Source: Hyphomicrobiales bacterium (GTDB lineage Bacteria; Pseudomonadota; Alphaproteobacteria; Rhizobiales; Beijerinckiaceae). From it: a DNA stretch of 64,000 nt. The stretch spans positions 1 to 64,000 of the forward strand of contig UBZM01000032.1 in assembly GCA_900470095.1 (NCBI GenBank). Direction: 5' to 3'. Both the position numbers and the translations under genes were made by a program. This document shows positions 24,831-33,332 of this stretch, piece by piece; position 1 is the first letter of the stretch; each line of letters opens with the position of its first letter. The notes beneath the pieces are model-generated. The model was not told where the DNA came from and made no database searches. It saw only the letters and a program-made list of their open reading frames with translations.

Positions 24831-26605
24831 ACCAGATTCCGACAATTCAGGAGAACCGGGCGGTCCTCAGGGCCGGGTACAGCTCGATGGTCGAGCTGCT
24901 GCGTGCGCGCGCCGCGGAGCAGCCGAACGAGCGCGCCTATGCCTTCCTGTCGGATCGCGGCGGCGAGGAGGCATCGCTCACCTTCTCGGAGCTCGAGCGC
25001 CGCGCCCGTGCACTTGCGGCGGAGTTGGTAGGGCGCGGTCTCTCCGGAGAGCGCGCGCTCCTGATGTTCCCGCCTGGGCTCGATTTCCTCGTCGCCTTCT
25101 TCGGCTGCCTGATTGCCGGCACGATCGCTGTACCGATGATGCCGCCACGGCGCCTGGGCGCGCGCAATTCGAGCGCCAGCATCGTCGCCGACTGCGCGCC
25201 GCGTATCGCATTGACGAATCCGGCACTGCAGGCGACTCGCGGCGATCTCGCGGAGCGTCTCCAGGCACCCGCGCTCGATTTCATGGCCGTCGACGCCACG
25301 AAAGCAGCCGAGGCGCCTGTGGGAATCATCTTCCCGGAGCCCGGCCTGCAGGATCTGGCTTTCCTGCAGTATACCTCGGGCTCGACGTCGGATCCCAAGG
25401 GCGTGATGGTGAGCCATGGCAATCTTCTCGCCAATAGCGAGATGATCCGGCTCGTATACGGCAACACCCGCTCGACTACATATGTGAGCTGGGTGCCGCT
25501 CTATCACGATATGGGGCTCATCCTGAACGTGCTGCAGACGCTCTATGTCGGCTCGCTTTGCGTGCTCATGGCGCCGGTGAGCTTCATGCAGCGCCCGTTA
25601 AACTGGCTGCGCGCGATCAGCGACTACCGCGCAGAGTTCGCAACGGCCCCGAACTTTGCCTTCGATCTTTGCGTCGATCGCTTCCGCCCCGACCAGATGG
25701 CGGGGATCGATCTGTCCCACTGGAAAATTGCGCTCAACGGCGCCGAGCCGGTGCGCGCGGAAACGATGGAGCGCTTCACCGAGACCTTCACGCCCTATGG
25801 CTTCGCGCCGGAAGCATGTTCGCCGGCCTACGGGCTCGCGGAGGCGACGCTTCTCGCCTCCGGCGGCGGACGGGGGCGGGGGCTCGTAAAACGTCGGATA
25901 AGCCGGGAGGCGCTGCAACGCCTTCGCGCGGCCGCGCCGACGAGCGAAGACGACGCGCAGTTCGTCGCAGGCTGCGGCAAGGCCCTCGTCGGCGAAAGGC
26001 TCGCGATCGTCGATCCGGAGACATGCCACCGCCTTCAAACCGGTCATGCCGGCGAGATCTGGATTTCCGGTCCGAATGTCACCCAGGGCTATTGGCAAAA
26101 CGCCAAGGCCACCACCGCGACCTTCTGGCCGCGGATCGAGGGGGAAGCCGAGGAGCGCTGGCTTCGTACCGGCGATCTCGGGTTCCTCGATGACACCGGC
26201 GAGCTCTTCATCACCGGGCGCATCAAGGACGTGATCATCATTCGCGGCATCAACCATTATCCCCAGGACCTGGAGGACACCGTTCAGGCGAGCCATCCGG
26301 CCTTGCGGCGGCATGGCGGCGCCGCTTTCTCGATCCTGGATGATGATGGCGAGGGGCGTCTGGTCGTCGTGCAGGAAATCGAGCGGACGCAGATGCGCCA
26401 CGTCTCCATCGATGACATCGAGGACACGATCCGCGAGGCGATCGCGACCGAACACGAGCTTGCCATCCAGGAGGTCGTGCTGATCCGCCCCGGCAACCTG
26501 CCGAAGACGACGAGCGGCAAGATCCAGCGCGGCCTTGCCCGCAGCCTTTTCCTCGACGGACGCCTTGCCGAACTCCAGCCAGGTTTGCCCGATGCTCTGG
26601 CGTAA
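24827..26605 (+). CDS. Fatty-acyl-AMP ligase (FAAL)
   Basis: The 592-residue adenylate-forming enzyme carries YTSGSTSDPKGVMVSHGNL (P loop), WVPLYHDMGLI, YGLAEATL, the TGDLGFLDDTGELFITGR hinge region and IIIRGINHYPQDLEDTV. The NHYPQDLE signature is characteristic of FAALs, which make acyl-adenylates and pass the acyl group to a carrier protein rather than to CoA. The start is TTG overlapping the carrier stop, with GGGAG and AGGA just upstream. The late lysine in KTTSGKIQR is present. This is the step that sets what is transferred by the neighbouring MBOAT protein. Confidence 0.92.
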   Translation: MNQIPTIQENRAVLRAGYSSMVELLRARAAEQPNERAYAFLSDRGGEEASLTFSELERRARALAAELVGRGLSGERALLMFPPGLDFLVAFFGCLIAGTIAVPMMPPRRLGARNSSASIVADCAPRIALTNPALQATRGDLAERLQAPALDFMAVDATKAAEAPVGIIFPEPGLQDLAFLQYTSGSTSDPKGVMVSHGNLLANSEMIRLVYGNTRSTTYVSWVPLYHDMGLILNVLQTLYVGSLCVLMAPVSFMQRPLNWLRAISDYRAEFATAPNFAFDLCVDRFRPDQMAGIDLSHWKIALNGAEPVRAETMERFTETFTPYGFAPEACSPAYGLAEATLLASGGGRGRGLVKRRISREALQRLRAAAPTSEDDAQFVAGCGKALVGERLAIVDPETCHRLQTGHAGEIWISGPNVTQGYWQNAKATTATFWPRIEGEAEERWLRTGDLGFLDDTGELFITGRIKDVIIIRGINHYPQDLEDTVQASHPALRRHGGAAFSILDDDGEGRLVVVQEIERTQMRHVSIDDIEDTIREAIATEHELAIQEVVLIRPGNLPKTTSGKIQRGLARSLFLDGRLAELQPGLPDALA

Positions 26606-27683
26606 GAAGAAGCCGGTTTCCGCTGCGTCCGGGATGAACCCTCGGACCTATGCGCTGGCGCTTATCCTGGGCGCTGCGGCGCTCTTTGCCAGCGTGGTCG
26701 TCGCGAATGTCGTGATCGATCCGCAGGGCGTGTTCGGCACAAACGTCCTTCCGCGTACGCCCAACCTCAATTACCACTACCGCAATCTCGCTGCCTATGA
26801 CGCTGCGCCGGACAGTTTCGACGGCGTGCTGTTCGGCTCCTCTCGCGCCCAGGCTACTCCGCCAGCGGAGCTGTCCCGCCGCTTGGACGGGGTGAATTTC
26901 GCCAGTTTCTGGGCCACACGCGGTATGCTGCCGGACTTCCTGCCCGCGCTCGAATACGTCCTCGCCGACAAGGCGAAACGAGGGCAGCACTTGCGGGCCG
27001 TGTTCCTGCTCCTGGATATCGATACCTTCGGAGATCCCCCGGCGACCAACCGCTACATCGAGACCTTGCTGCCTCAGGCCCTGAGCGGCGAAAGCGGCGT
27101 GTATTTCTGGTGGCGCAATCTGACGGCCATGCAGGTCCGGAGCTGGCAGCGTATCCTGCGCGAGGCCCGCGCCGCGATCGAGGAGAGGGATCGCAAGACC
27201 CCTTCGGTCGTCGACAAGATGAAACTGGCGTTCGTCCGTTTGGCGTCCTTGAGCGCCTTGGCGGGGCGGGGCGCACAGGCAGGAAGCGACTATAACAGGC
27301 CGTTCGCACAGCGCGCGTATTTCGCAGACCAGCTGCAGATCCTGCAGCGTATCGCCACGCTGTCCCGGCAGAACGGCACCAGGCTCATTGTGGCCGTCAG
27401 CCCGCTCCACCGTGCCGTCGAGAGCCGCTATCTGCCGAAGGATCTTGCGCAAGCGCTTGATCAGGTTGCGCGCGTCACGCCGCTCTGGGATTTCACGGGC
27501 GCCGACTGGCTCTCGGACGATCCGAACTATTGGTTGGGCGACCAGGCTCACTATTCCACTGAGGTCGGCCGCATGATGCTGGCCCGTATCTTCGGCGACC
27601 CGATGCCGCCCAATTGGGAACGATTCGGCCGCTTGAGGGGAGCTGAGGGCACGATTGCTTCGGAGGTCGTGATGCCGCGTTGA
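26592..27683 (+). CDS. Membrane-anchored SGNH-like protein (DltD/AlgJ-like role)
   Basis: The 363-residue product has one N-terminal transmembrane helix (about residues 18-41), then a periplasmic domain. It has an early GSSRAQ block (Ser83 or Ser84 as nucleophile candidates) and a late DQAHYS block (Asp317, His320). This early Ser and late Asp-x-x-His spacing is that of SGNH/GDSL esterase folds such as DltD and AlgJ/AlgX. The gene overlaps the ligase stop by 14 bases and ends the operon. It probably completes acyl transfer to, or edits, the final acceptor outside the inner membrane. Confidence 0.75.
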   Translation: MLWRKKKPVSAASGMNPRTYALALILGAAALFASVVVANVVIDPQGVFGTNVLPRTPNLNYHYRNLAAYDAAPDSFDGVLFGSSRAQATPPAELSRRLDGVNFASFWATRGMLPDFLPALEYVLADKAKRGQHLRAVFLLLDIDTFGDPPATNRYIETLLPQALSGESGVYFWWRNLTAMQVRSWQRILREARAAIEERDRKTPSVVDKMKLAFVRLASLSALAGRGAQAGSDYNRPFAQRAYFADQLQILQRIATLSRQNGTRLIVAVSPLHRAVESRYLPKDLAQALDQVARVTPLWDFTGADWLSDDPNYWLGDQAHYSTEVGRMMLARIFGDPMPPNWERFGRLRGAEGTIASEVVMPR

Positions 27684-28088
27684 AATTCGGCGCTGTTGGC
27701 CGGGGTTCGACCGGTCATCTTGCCGCCGTCTCCTTTTCCCGCGCCTAAGACAAAAGTGAACTGCTCAACGATCGAGAAGCGGGCCGCTTGAGCGCGGCCG
27801 GCCTGCGACAGAGGGCCGAAGAGGCGCTACGCGCACCATGCGTATCCCGCCAGGAGCGCCCAACATTGCGAATCGGGGTCGTGGCCGACCGCCCGTTCCT
27901 TCTTGCCCCGCTCGATCCATTCTTGAAAATGGCATGCCGGTAGAGCGCAGCGGGTCTCTCCGCAGCGGCAGCTCACTGCCTTCCCTTGCGCGGGAAATGC
28001 CATCTTCGCGTTGATGGCCGCCAAGGCAAAACGGGCGCCGCGGCATGTTTAGTGCCGCTCGCCAATCCAATAATTCCATGAGGTTTTA
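27684..28088. other. Intergenic region
   Basis: No supported gene is seen. One leftward frame (about 28003 down to 27827) would encode a short cysteine-rich peptide with CRCGETRCALPACHF, which looks metal-binding. It has only a weak ribosome-binding site and is not called. No clear terminator follows the acylation operon. Confidence 0.35.
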
Positions 28089-28166
28089 TGGTCGGAGCGA
28101 GAGGATTCGAACCTCCGACCCCTTGTCCCCCAGACAAGTGCGCTAACCGGGCTGCGCTACGCTCCG
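28089..28166 (-). tRNA. tRNA-Pro (GGG)
   Basis: The minus strand folds as a full cloverleaf: acceptor CGGAGCG/CGCTCCG, D arm GCGC/GCGC, and anticodon stem CTTGT/ACAAG with loop CTGGGGG (anticodon GGG). The T arm is GGAGG-TTCGAAT-CCTCT, with discriminator A and encoded CCA. The anticodon and the C1-G72 pair fit tRNA-Pro. Confidence 0.95.
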
Positions 28167-28390
28167 ACAGGGCGGCTTATAGAGGGGCCTGCGCGCGGAT
28201 GCAACGCGCTTCGGCAGACTCTCCGCAGGGTTTTTCTGAAGCGCGGCGCCGCCGCCATCTCGCAGTCCAGATGCTGCCGCCTGCTGTGCGATACGTGCTG
28301 GAAACAAGCGCCCCCGGCCGTTCCTGAGTAAGCCGCTGCCGGCGCGCCATGGCGCGAGGGGGCCTGCCCCCCAGGCCGAAACCATCGATA

Positions 28391-28405
28391 TTAACTTAAT
28401 GTTAA
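28391..28405 (+). promoter_or_regulatory. CtrA-like box upstream of methyltransferase
   Basis: TTAA-N7-TTAA at 28391-28405 matches the consensus of CtrA, the alphaproteobacterial cell-cycle and envelope regulator. It lies in an AT-rich patch 66 bases before the methyltransferase start. The rest of 28167-28470 holds no gene. A G/C-rich hairpin lies near 28350. Confidence 0.45.
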
Positions 28406-28470
28406 GTAAAATGTTGCGAGCCGGGCTATCGCTCCACATCCTCCATCCGCATTGAACGGCGGAGGCTGAC

Positions 28471-29286
28471 ATGACGGCGGCGGTGGCGTTGGGCGCTAAG
28501 GGAACGACCGTCAGGGCGACACGGGGTCCTGAACGAACGCTCGCGACCTTCTTTGCCGAGTTGCAGCCGGATTGGCACTCGCGCTGGGCCTGGCAGAATT
28601 ACGAGCGGACGATTCTCGCCTTGACCCGGCAGTTCGGCTTGAGGCGCGTCTGCGAGATCGGTGGCGGCCGTGACCCGCTGTTCTCTCCCGCTGAAGCCGC
28701 CAGCCATGGCCTGGACCTCGTCATCAATGACATCGATGCGGGCGAGTTGGCCTTGTCGGTGCCCGGCCTCCGGACGGCGCGTTTCGATATTGCTGGCGAC
28801 CTGTCCGAACCCGATGTCGAGCGCGGTGGTTACGACCTGATGGTCTCGCGCATGGTCTTCGAACATATCGAAGACGTCGAGAAGGCCTGGACGAACATCC
28901 ATGCGCTGCTGGCGCCGGGCGGTATGGCGCTGGCCTTCTTCCCGACGCTCTGGGCGCCGGTCTTCGCGCTGAACCACATCCTGCCGGAGGCCGCCTCGCG
29001 CGCCATCCTGCACGCGCTGTTTCCGACGCGCCGGGAGGATGGCGGCGATCCAAAATTCCCGACCCATTACGATTGGTGCCGCGGCAGCCGTGCCCGGCTG
29101 ACGCCGATGCTCAACCGGGCCGGCTTCCGCGAGACGCACATTCAGCGCTTCTGGGGGCACGGCTATTTCGAGCGCTTGCCGGGGCTGCGCGAGATCGACC
29201 ACGGCTTCAACCTGCTGGCTGCCAAAGCCGGCTGGGACCTGGTGACGACCTACGGATACGTGCTGGTCCGCAAGGCGCCGCTCTGA
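28471..29286 (+). CDS. Class I SAM-dependent methyltransferase
   Basis: The 271-residue product has motif I VCEIGGGRDPLF at about residue 60, an acidic residue after the second strand (INDIDAGEL), and YDLMVSRMVFEHIED as motif IV. LLAPGGMALAFFPTLW follows. This is a small-molecule or glycan methyltransferase of the Methyltransf_11/23 type. Its position at the edge of an exopolysaccharide locus suggests a sugar or lipid acceptor. GGAGG lies seven bases before the ATG. Its end overlaps the convergent polymerase gene by 37 bases. Confidence 0.85.
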   Translation: MTAAVALGAKGTTVRATRGPERTLATFFAELQPDWHSRWAWQNYERTILALTRQFGLRRVCEIGGGRDPLFSPAEAASHGLDLVINDIDAGELALSVPGLRTARFDIAGDLSEPDVERGGYDLMVSRMVFEHIEDVEKAWTNIHALLAPGGMALAFFPTLWAPVFALNHILPEAASRAILHALFPTRREDGGDPKFPTHYDWCRGSRARLTPMLNRAGFRETHIQRFWGHGYFERLPGLREIDHGFNLLAAKAGWDLVTTYGYVLVRKAPL

Positions 29287-30548
29287 GCCGGATCGGCGGG
29301 CGCCCCTATGCGTGGGGCCCGAGCGGCTGCCGGGGCGGGCCTGAGCGCCACCAGGCCCCAGACCAGCCCGAGCAACAAGTAGAAATGCCGCCAGTGGTCG
29401 GTGTCGATCTGGACACCCTGCAGGATGGTGATGAACAGCACCGACCACAGCACGATGGCGTGGTTCTGCCAGGGCGAGCGGGTGAAGACGAGACGCCAGC
29501 CGACATAGCAGGTGGTGACGATCAGGCCGAGATAAGCGATGCCGCCGAGCCAGCCATAGGAGGCGAAGGCGTTGATGTAGACGTTGTGCGGATCCTCCGG
29601 GAAATACCAGCGGAAACGCAGCGGGCCGAGTCCATTCGGCGCGTCGAGGAGGAGAGGGAGCGAGCGCAGCTGGCTGCCGAAGCGGCCGGTGACGCCCTGA
29701 TCATAGCTCTGGTTGAGGCTGGCGCGGATCTCGAAGATGTCGCGGATGCTTTCGAACGAGAGCGCAATCAACAATGCGACGAGGATAAGCCCAAGGGCAG
29801 TGAGGGTGAGCACGACGACGCGGGCGCGGCGAGAAGCATCGGGCGCGGTCAGGAACATCAGCCCGACCATCATCAGGGCCGAGCCGGCCAGATTGCCCCA
29901 GGCCCCGCGCGAAAAGGCGAGCAGCACCGCCATCAGCGGCACGCTCATTACCAGGAAGCCACGGACCAGGCCCAGGCGCCCGATCAGGATATGTTGCAGC
30001 GCGTAGGTAATGGGCACGACGAGGAAGGGGCCTAGCACATTGGGATCCTTGAACGTCCCGGAGGCGCGGCCCGCATATGAGAAGACGTCGGAGAGGCCGG
30101 CAATGTCGAAATAGCCGAGGATGCCGGCAAAGCTCGCGCACCAGGCGGCGAAGAGATAGCCCTTGCGCAGGGTTTCCAGCCGGCCGAGCGGGTCTTCCGC
30201 CATGATGGCCGCGAAAAAGATCGCGGTGATCATCAGGTAGACCGAGACGGCCGTGAAGCGCACGGAGGGCGCCTCGTCCATCCAGGGAATCAGTGAGAAG
30301 ATGCCGCCGATATTGTAGAGCAGCAGCAGCACCACCATCGGCAACAGCTTTTGCGAGAATCGGATGCCTGTCAGCGCAAAGACGAACAGCGTGAGCAGGA
30401 AGAAGAACTCATAGGGTGACGGCTCGATCAGCGCGAAACCGCTAGAGGCGGTCAACAGCCAGAGCGTCCCGCGCTTGATCGCGGCAAAGGAAATCCTCAG
30501 GCCGCCGCGGCCGCCTTCATGTCCTGCGCGGTCGGCGAGCGCTCTCAA
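29250..30548 (-). CDS. O-antigen polymerase/ligase (Wzy/WaaL-like)
   Basis: This is a 432-residue polytopic membrane protein with about ten to twelve hydrophobic segments. A large periplasmic loop near the C-terminal third contains GLGPLRFRWYFPEDPHNVYINAFASYGWLGG, shown here only as its family hallmark: the PHNVY histidine region of the Wzy_C family. Such proteins polymerise polysaccharide repeat units or ligate them to lipid A core. The start is TTG overlapping the TGA stop of the upstream glycosylphosphotransferase; no in-frame ATG lies near. It forms an operon with that gene. Confidence 0.85.
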   Translation of the reverse strand: MRALADRAGHEGGRGGLRISFAAIKRGTLWLLTASSGFALIEPSPYEFFFLLTLFVFALTGIRFSQKLLPMVVLLLLYNIGGIFSLIPWMDEAPSVRFTAVSVYLMITAIFFAAIMAEDPLGRLETLRKGYLFAAWCASFAGILGYFDIAGLSDVFSYAGRASGTFKDPNVLGPFLVVPITYALQHILIGRLGLVRGFLVMSVPLMAVLLAFSRGAWGNLAGSALMMVGLMFLTAPDASRRARVVVLTLTALGLILVALLIALSFESIRDIFEIRASLNQSYDQGVTGRFGSQLRSLPLLLDAPNGLGPLRFRWYFPEDPHNVYINAFASYGWLGGIAYLGLIVTTCYVGWRLVFTRSPWQNHAIVLWSVLFITILQGVQIDTDHWRHFYLLLGLVWGLVALRPAPAAARAPRIGAPADPAQSGALRTSTYP

Positions 30549-32092
30549 TAGGCGTTCTCGGACTTGGTCAGCAGCGAGATCGGCGTCTTGTACAGGATGT
30601 AGAGGTCAAGCATCACCGACCAGTTTTCGATGTAGTAGAGGTCGTGCTCGACGCGGCGCTGGATCTTGTCCTCGGTGTCGGTCTCCCCGCGCCAGCCATG
30701 GATCTGAGCCCACCCGGTGATCCCCGGCTTGACCCTGTGGCGGGCGAAATAGCCATCGACCACCTGCTCATAGGCGCGGTTGTCGGCCTTGCCGTGGACG
30801 ACATGCGGGCGCGGCCCGACCAGCGAGAGATTGCCCTTGAACACCACGTTGAAGAGCTGCGGCAACTCGTCGATCGAGGTCTTGCGAATGAAGCGGCCGA
30901 CGCGGGTGACGCGCGGATCATCCTTGGTCACCAGCTTGCTGGCGGCAACATCTTGCATCTCGTGATAGAGCGAGCGGAACTTGAAGACTTCGATCTGTTC
31001 ATTGTTGAAGCCGTAGCGCTTCTGCCGGAACAGGACCGGCCCCTTCGAGTCGAGCTTCACCGCGATCGCCATAATCAGCAGAACCGGCGAGAGAGCGATC
31101 AGGGCAAGGGTGCCGACGATCTTGTCGAACAGCCATTTCACCACGATGTCCCAGTCCGCGATCGGCCGGTCGAACACATCCAGCACCGGCACCGCGCCGA
31201 TATAGGAATACGAACGCGGCCGCAGCCGCAGCTTCGACATATGGGCGGAGAGACGGATGTCGATCGGCAGAACCCAGAGCTTGCGCAGCATCTGCAGGAT
31301 GCGGCCCTCCGCCGAGATCGGAAGGGTGAAGATCACCAGGTCGAGCTTGGTGCGGCGGGCGAACTCGACAAGGTCGTCGATCGTGCCGAGCTTCGGGTAA
31401 CCGGCGACGAGATCGGGCGAGCGATCGTCGTTGCGATCGTCGAAGACGCCGCAAATCTGCAGTCCTGAGTCCTTTTCCGCCTCGAGCGCTTTGATCAGCG
31501 CCTCGCCGGCAGCGCCGCCGCCGACAATGGCCGTGCGGCGCTCGAGCCGTCCCGTGCGTGTCAGCCGGCGCACCGCCATCGTCACGAGAAGGCGCTCGCC
31601 GAGCAGGGCTGCGAGACCGCCGCCATAGAAGCCGGCCAGCCAGACCCGGGAAAACTGGCTTCCGACCTTCATGAAGAAGAAGGCGGCGAGTGCGATCAGG
31701 AACAGCATGGTCCAGCCCGCGACCAGTCGGGCAGCCGTCGGAACGAAATGGCGCAAAGCGCCGATATGGTAGAGATGCAGCGCCTGGAAGGCGGCGAGTG
31801 CGCCCACGCTCACCAGGAGAACGGTGATCTGATAGAGCAGGGTGCTGCTGGTGGTCCCCGCAACATAGAACCAGTAGACCAGCCCTGCCACGCTGACGAT
31901 GGCCAGAACATCGAACAGGCGCACCAAGCCTTCGATCAGGACCGGGGAGAGAGTTGGCTTGACCGGCATCGCCGCGATGCGCTCGGCCAGGGGATGGAAA
32001 GCGCGGGTCGAACCCGTCTTGCTCCCGCCGGCTGGATCTGATGCTCCGGCCGCGTCGGCCTGGATCAGGTCACGCACATCGAAAGTGCCCAT
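30545..32092 (-). CDS. Undecaprenyl-phosphate hexose-1-phosphate transferase (WcaJ/ExoY-like)
   Basis: The 515-residue product has an N-terminal block of hydrophobic helices, a Rossmann-like middle ([17 protein letters not shown]) and the C-terminal catalytic domain of polyprenyl glycosylphosphotransferases. Key blocks are [22 protein letters not shown] and [11 protein letters not shown]. It would load the first sugar phosphate onto undecaprenyl phosphate at the inner membrane and so start each exopolysaccharide repeat unit. The ATG at 32092 has GAGG seven bases upstream. It is followed directly by the polymerase/ligase gene. Confidence 0.93.
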   Translation of the reverse strand: MGTFDVRDLIQADAAGASDPAGGSKTGSTRAFHPLAERIAAMPVKPTLSPVLIEGLVRLFDVLAIVSVAGLVYWFYVAGTTSSTLLYQITVLLVSVGALAAFQALHLYHIGALRHFVPTAARLVAGWTMLFLIALAAFFFMKVGSQFSRVWLAGFYGGGLAALLGERLLVTMAVRRLTRTGRLERRTAIVGGGAAGEALIKALEAEKDSGLQICGVFDDRNDDRSPDLVAGYPKLGTIDDLVEFARRTKLDLVIFTLPISAEGRILQMLRKLWVLPIDIRLSAHMSKLRLRPRSYSYIGAVPVLDVFDRPIADWDIVVKWLFDKIVGTLALIALSPVLLIMAIAVKLDSKGPVLFRQKRYGFNNEQIEVFKFRSLYHEMQDVAASKLVTKDDPRVTRVGRFIRKTSIDELPQLFNVVFKGNLSLVGPRPHVVHGKADNRAYEQVVDGYFARHRVKPGITGWAQIHGWRGETDTEDKIQRRVEHDLYYIENWSVMLDLYILYKTPISLLTKSENAY

Positions 32093-32622
32093 CACACGCT
32101 ACCTCTACTCAGACCGGAGCAATACTCACCTCCCGGTCCCGGCTTGCGATTAGCTCAAAATGCTCTCGGAAGGCTTAATCCGATGCTTCGCTGTCTTGCG
32201 GCTATCGAGGCGACTCTACGGCATTCCGGGCCATCGCGATCGGGTCAGTTTATCCCCCCGCGGGCGGCGTCTCAAACCTGATGCAAAGAAAGTTGATTTT
32301 CTCTCGTTCGGCCAAGGAATTAGCTCACTCCGATTTTTTCCGATTTTGCATCGAAAAGCAGTCGCTCTTGGCTCATAAAGTTGATGTTGGTTGACAAAAA
32401 GCATTAAAACGGGCATATCCATTCGCGATGAGTGTCTGAGAAGCACATTTCTGAGCGATGCCCGCGGTTGCTAATTCAAGCAATTGGGCAAGTCGCTGTG
32501 CAACCCCAGCAGTTCAATCTGCCAGGGCTTCGTCTTCGAAACTCGTTCGTAAAAACTCTAACTTTGCTTAGCTGCCTAACGTCGCTTCCCGACGGTAAGC
32601 GCCGGCTTCGCCCGTGTGCATC
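32093..32622. other. AT-richer divergent regulatory region
   Basis: This stretch of about 530 bases separates the leftward glycosylphosphotransferase and the rightward SMR pair and holds no credible gene. Its middle is clearly less GC-rich than the coding neighbours. A rightward promoter candidate is TTGACA (32391-32396), a 17-base spacer and CATATC (32414-32419), about 195 bases before the SMR start. The long 5' region could carry further control. Confidence 0.5.
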
Positions 32623-32979
32623 ATGTCTTTTCATTGGTTGGTTCTGCTCGCAGCGATTGCTGTCGAGATTCTCGCGACGGCCGCGTTGAAGTCGGTCGTC
32701 GCCGCGCCGTGGCTCATCACGGCTCTGCCGCTCGTTCTGATCGGGTTGTCCTTCGCGCTGCTCAGCGTGGCGCTGCGTGTCATCCCCATGGCGGTTGCCT
32801 ATGCCGTCTGGGAGGGACTCGGTATCGTCGGCATCGCCGCCGCTGGCCACCTTCTCTTCGGCGAGCATCTGACGCCTGAGCGCCTCGTGGCGCTTGCGGC
32901 CATCATCGCCGGTATCGTGCTGCTCGAGCGCGGTGTCGGGCATGGTGTCGAGGAGGGTAAGCAGGGGAGGCTGGCGTGA
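32623..32979 (+). CDS. SMR-family transporter subunit 1
   Basis: The 118-residue product has four hydrophobic helices in the small multidrug resistance layout. The essential helix-1 glutamate is in IAVEILATAALK, and AVAYAVWEGLG occurs in helix 3. Paired SMR proteins (for example MdtI/MdtJ) work as heterodimers exporting polyamines or other cations. It overlaps the second SMR gene by four bases (GTGA). The ATG at 32623 is preferred over an upstream GTG. Confidence 0.88.
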   Translation: MSFHWLVLLAAIAVEILATAALKSVVAAPWLITALPLVLIGLSFALLSVALRVIPMAVAYAVWEGLGIVGIAAAGHLLFGEHLTPERLVALAAIIAGIVLLERGVGHGVEEGKQGRLA

Positions 32980-33314
32980 CCATGCTTCTTCAGCCGCAAT
33001 CGCTCGCCTTCGCCTGGCTCGGCCTTGCGGTCGTTCTCGAGGTCCTCGGTACCTATCTGCTCAAGCTCTCTGACGGCATGCGGCGCCGATTGCTGGGGGC
33101 GTTCGGGATGGTTCTCGTCGTCGGGGCCTTCGCGGCCTTGGCGCAGGCCATCCGCGGCATGGACCTCTCGGTCGCCTATGCGGTCTGGGGCGGAGCGGGA
33201 TTGGTGATCACTGCCATCATTGGAGCCCTTGCCTTCGGGCAGCGGATCTATCTGTCCGGCTGGGTCGGTATCGCACTGGTGGTTGCCGGCGTCGTCGGCC
33301 TGAAATTCCTGTAA
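32976..33314 (+). CDS. SMR-family transporter subunit 2
   Basis: The 112-residue product has four hydrophobic helices with AVVLEVLGTYLLKLS (helix-1 Glu) and SVAYAVWGGAGL. It is the likely heterodimer partner of the preceding SMR protein, with which it overlaps. The start is GTG at 32976; an ATG two codons later is possible. The substrate is unknown. Its place inside an exopolysaccharide locus may be chance, or the pair may handle a charged precursor. Confidence 0.88.
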   Translation: MTMLLQPQSLAFAWLGLAVVLEVLGTYLLKLSDGMRRRLLGAFGMVLVVGAFAALAQAIRGMDLSVAYAVWGGAGLVITAIIGALAFGQRIYLSGWVGIALVVAGVVGLKFL

Positions 33315-33332
33315 CACGGCCGCGACGCGTAA

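Noticed and set aside
27827-28003. Cysteine-rich leftward mini-frame
   Set aside because: It resembles a metal-binding peptide, but the ribosome-binding site is weak and nothing else supports expression.
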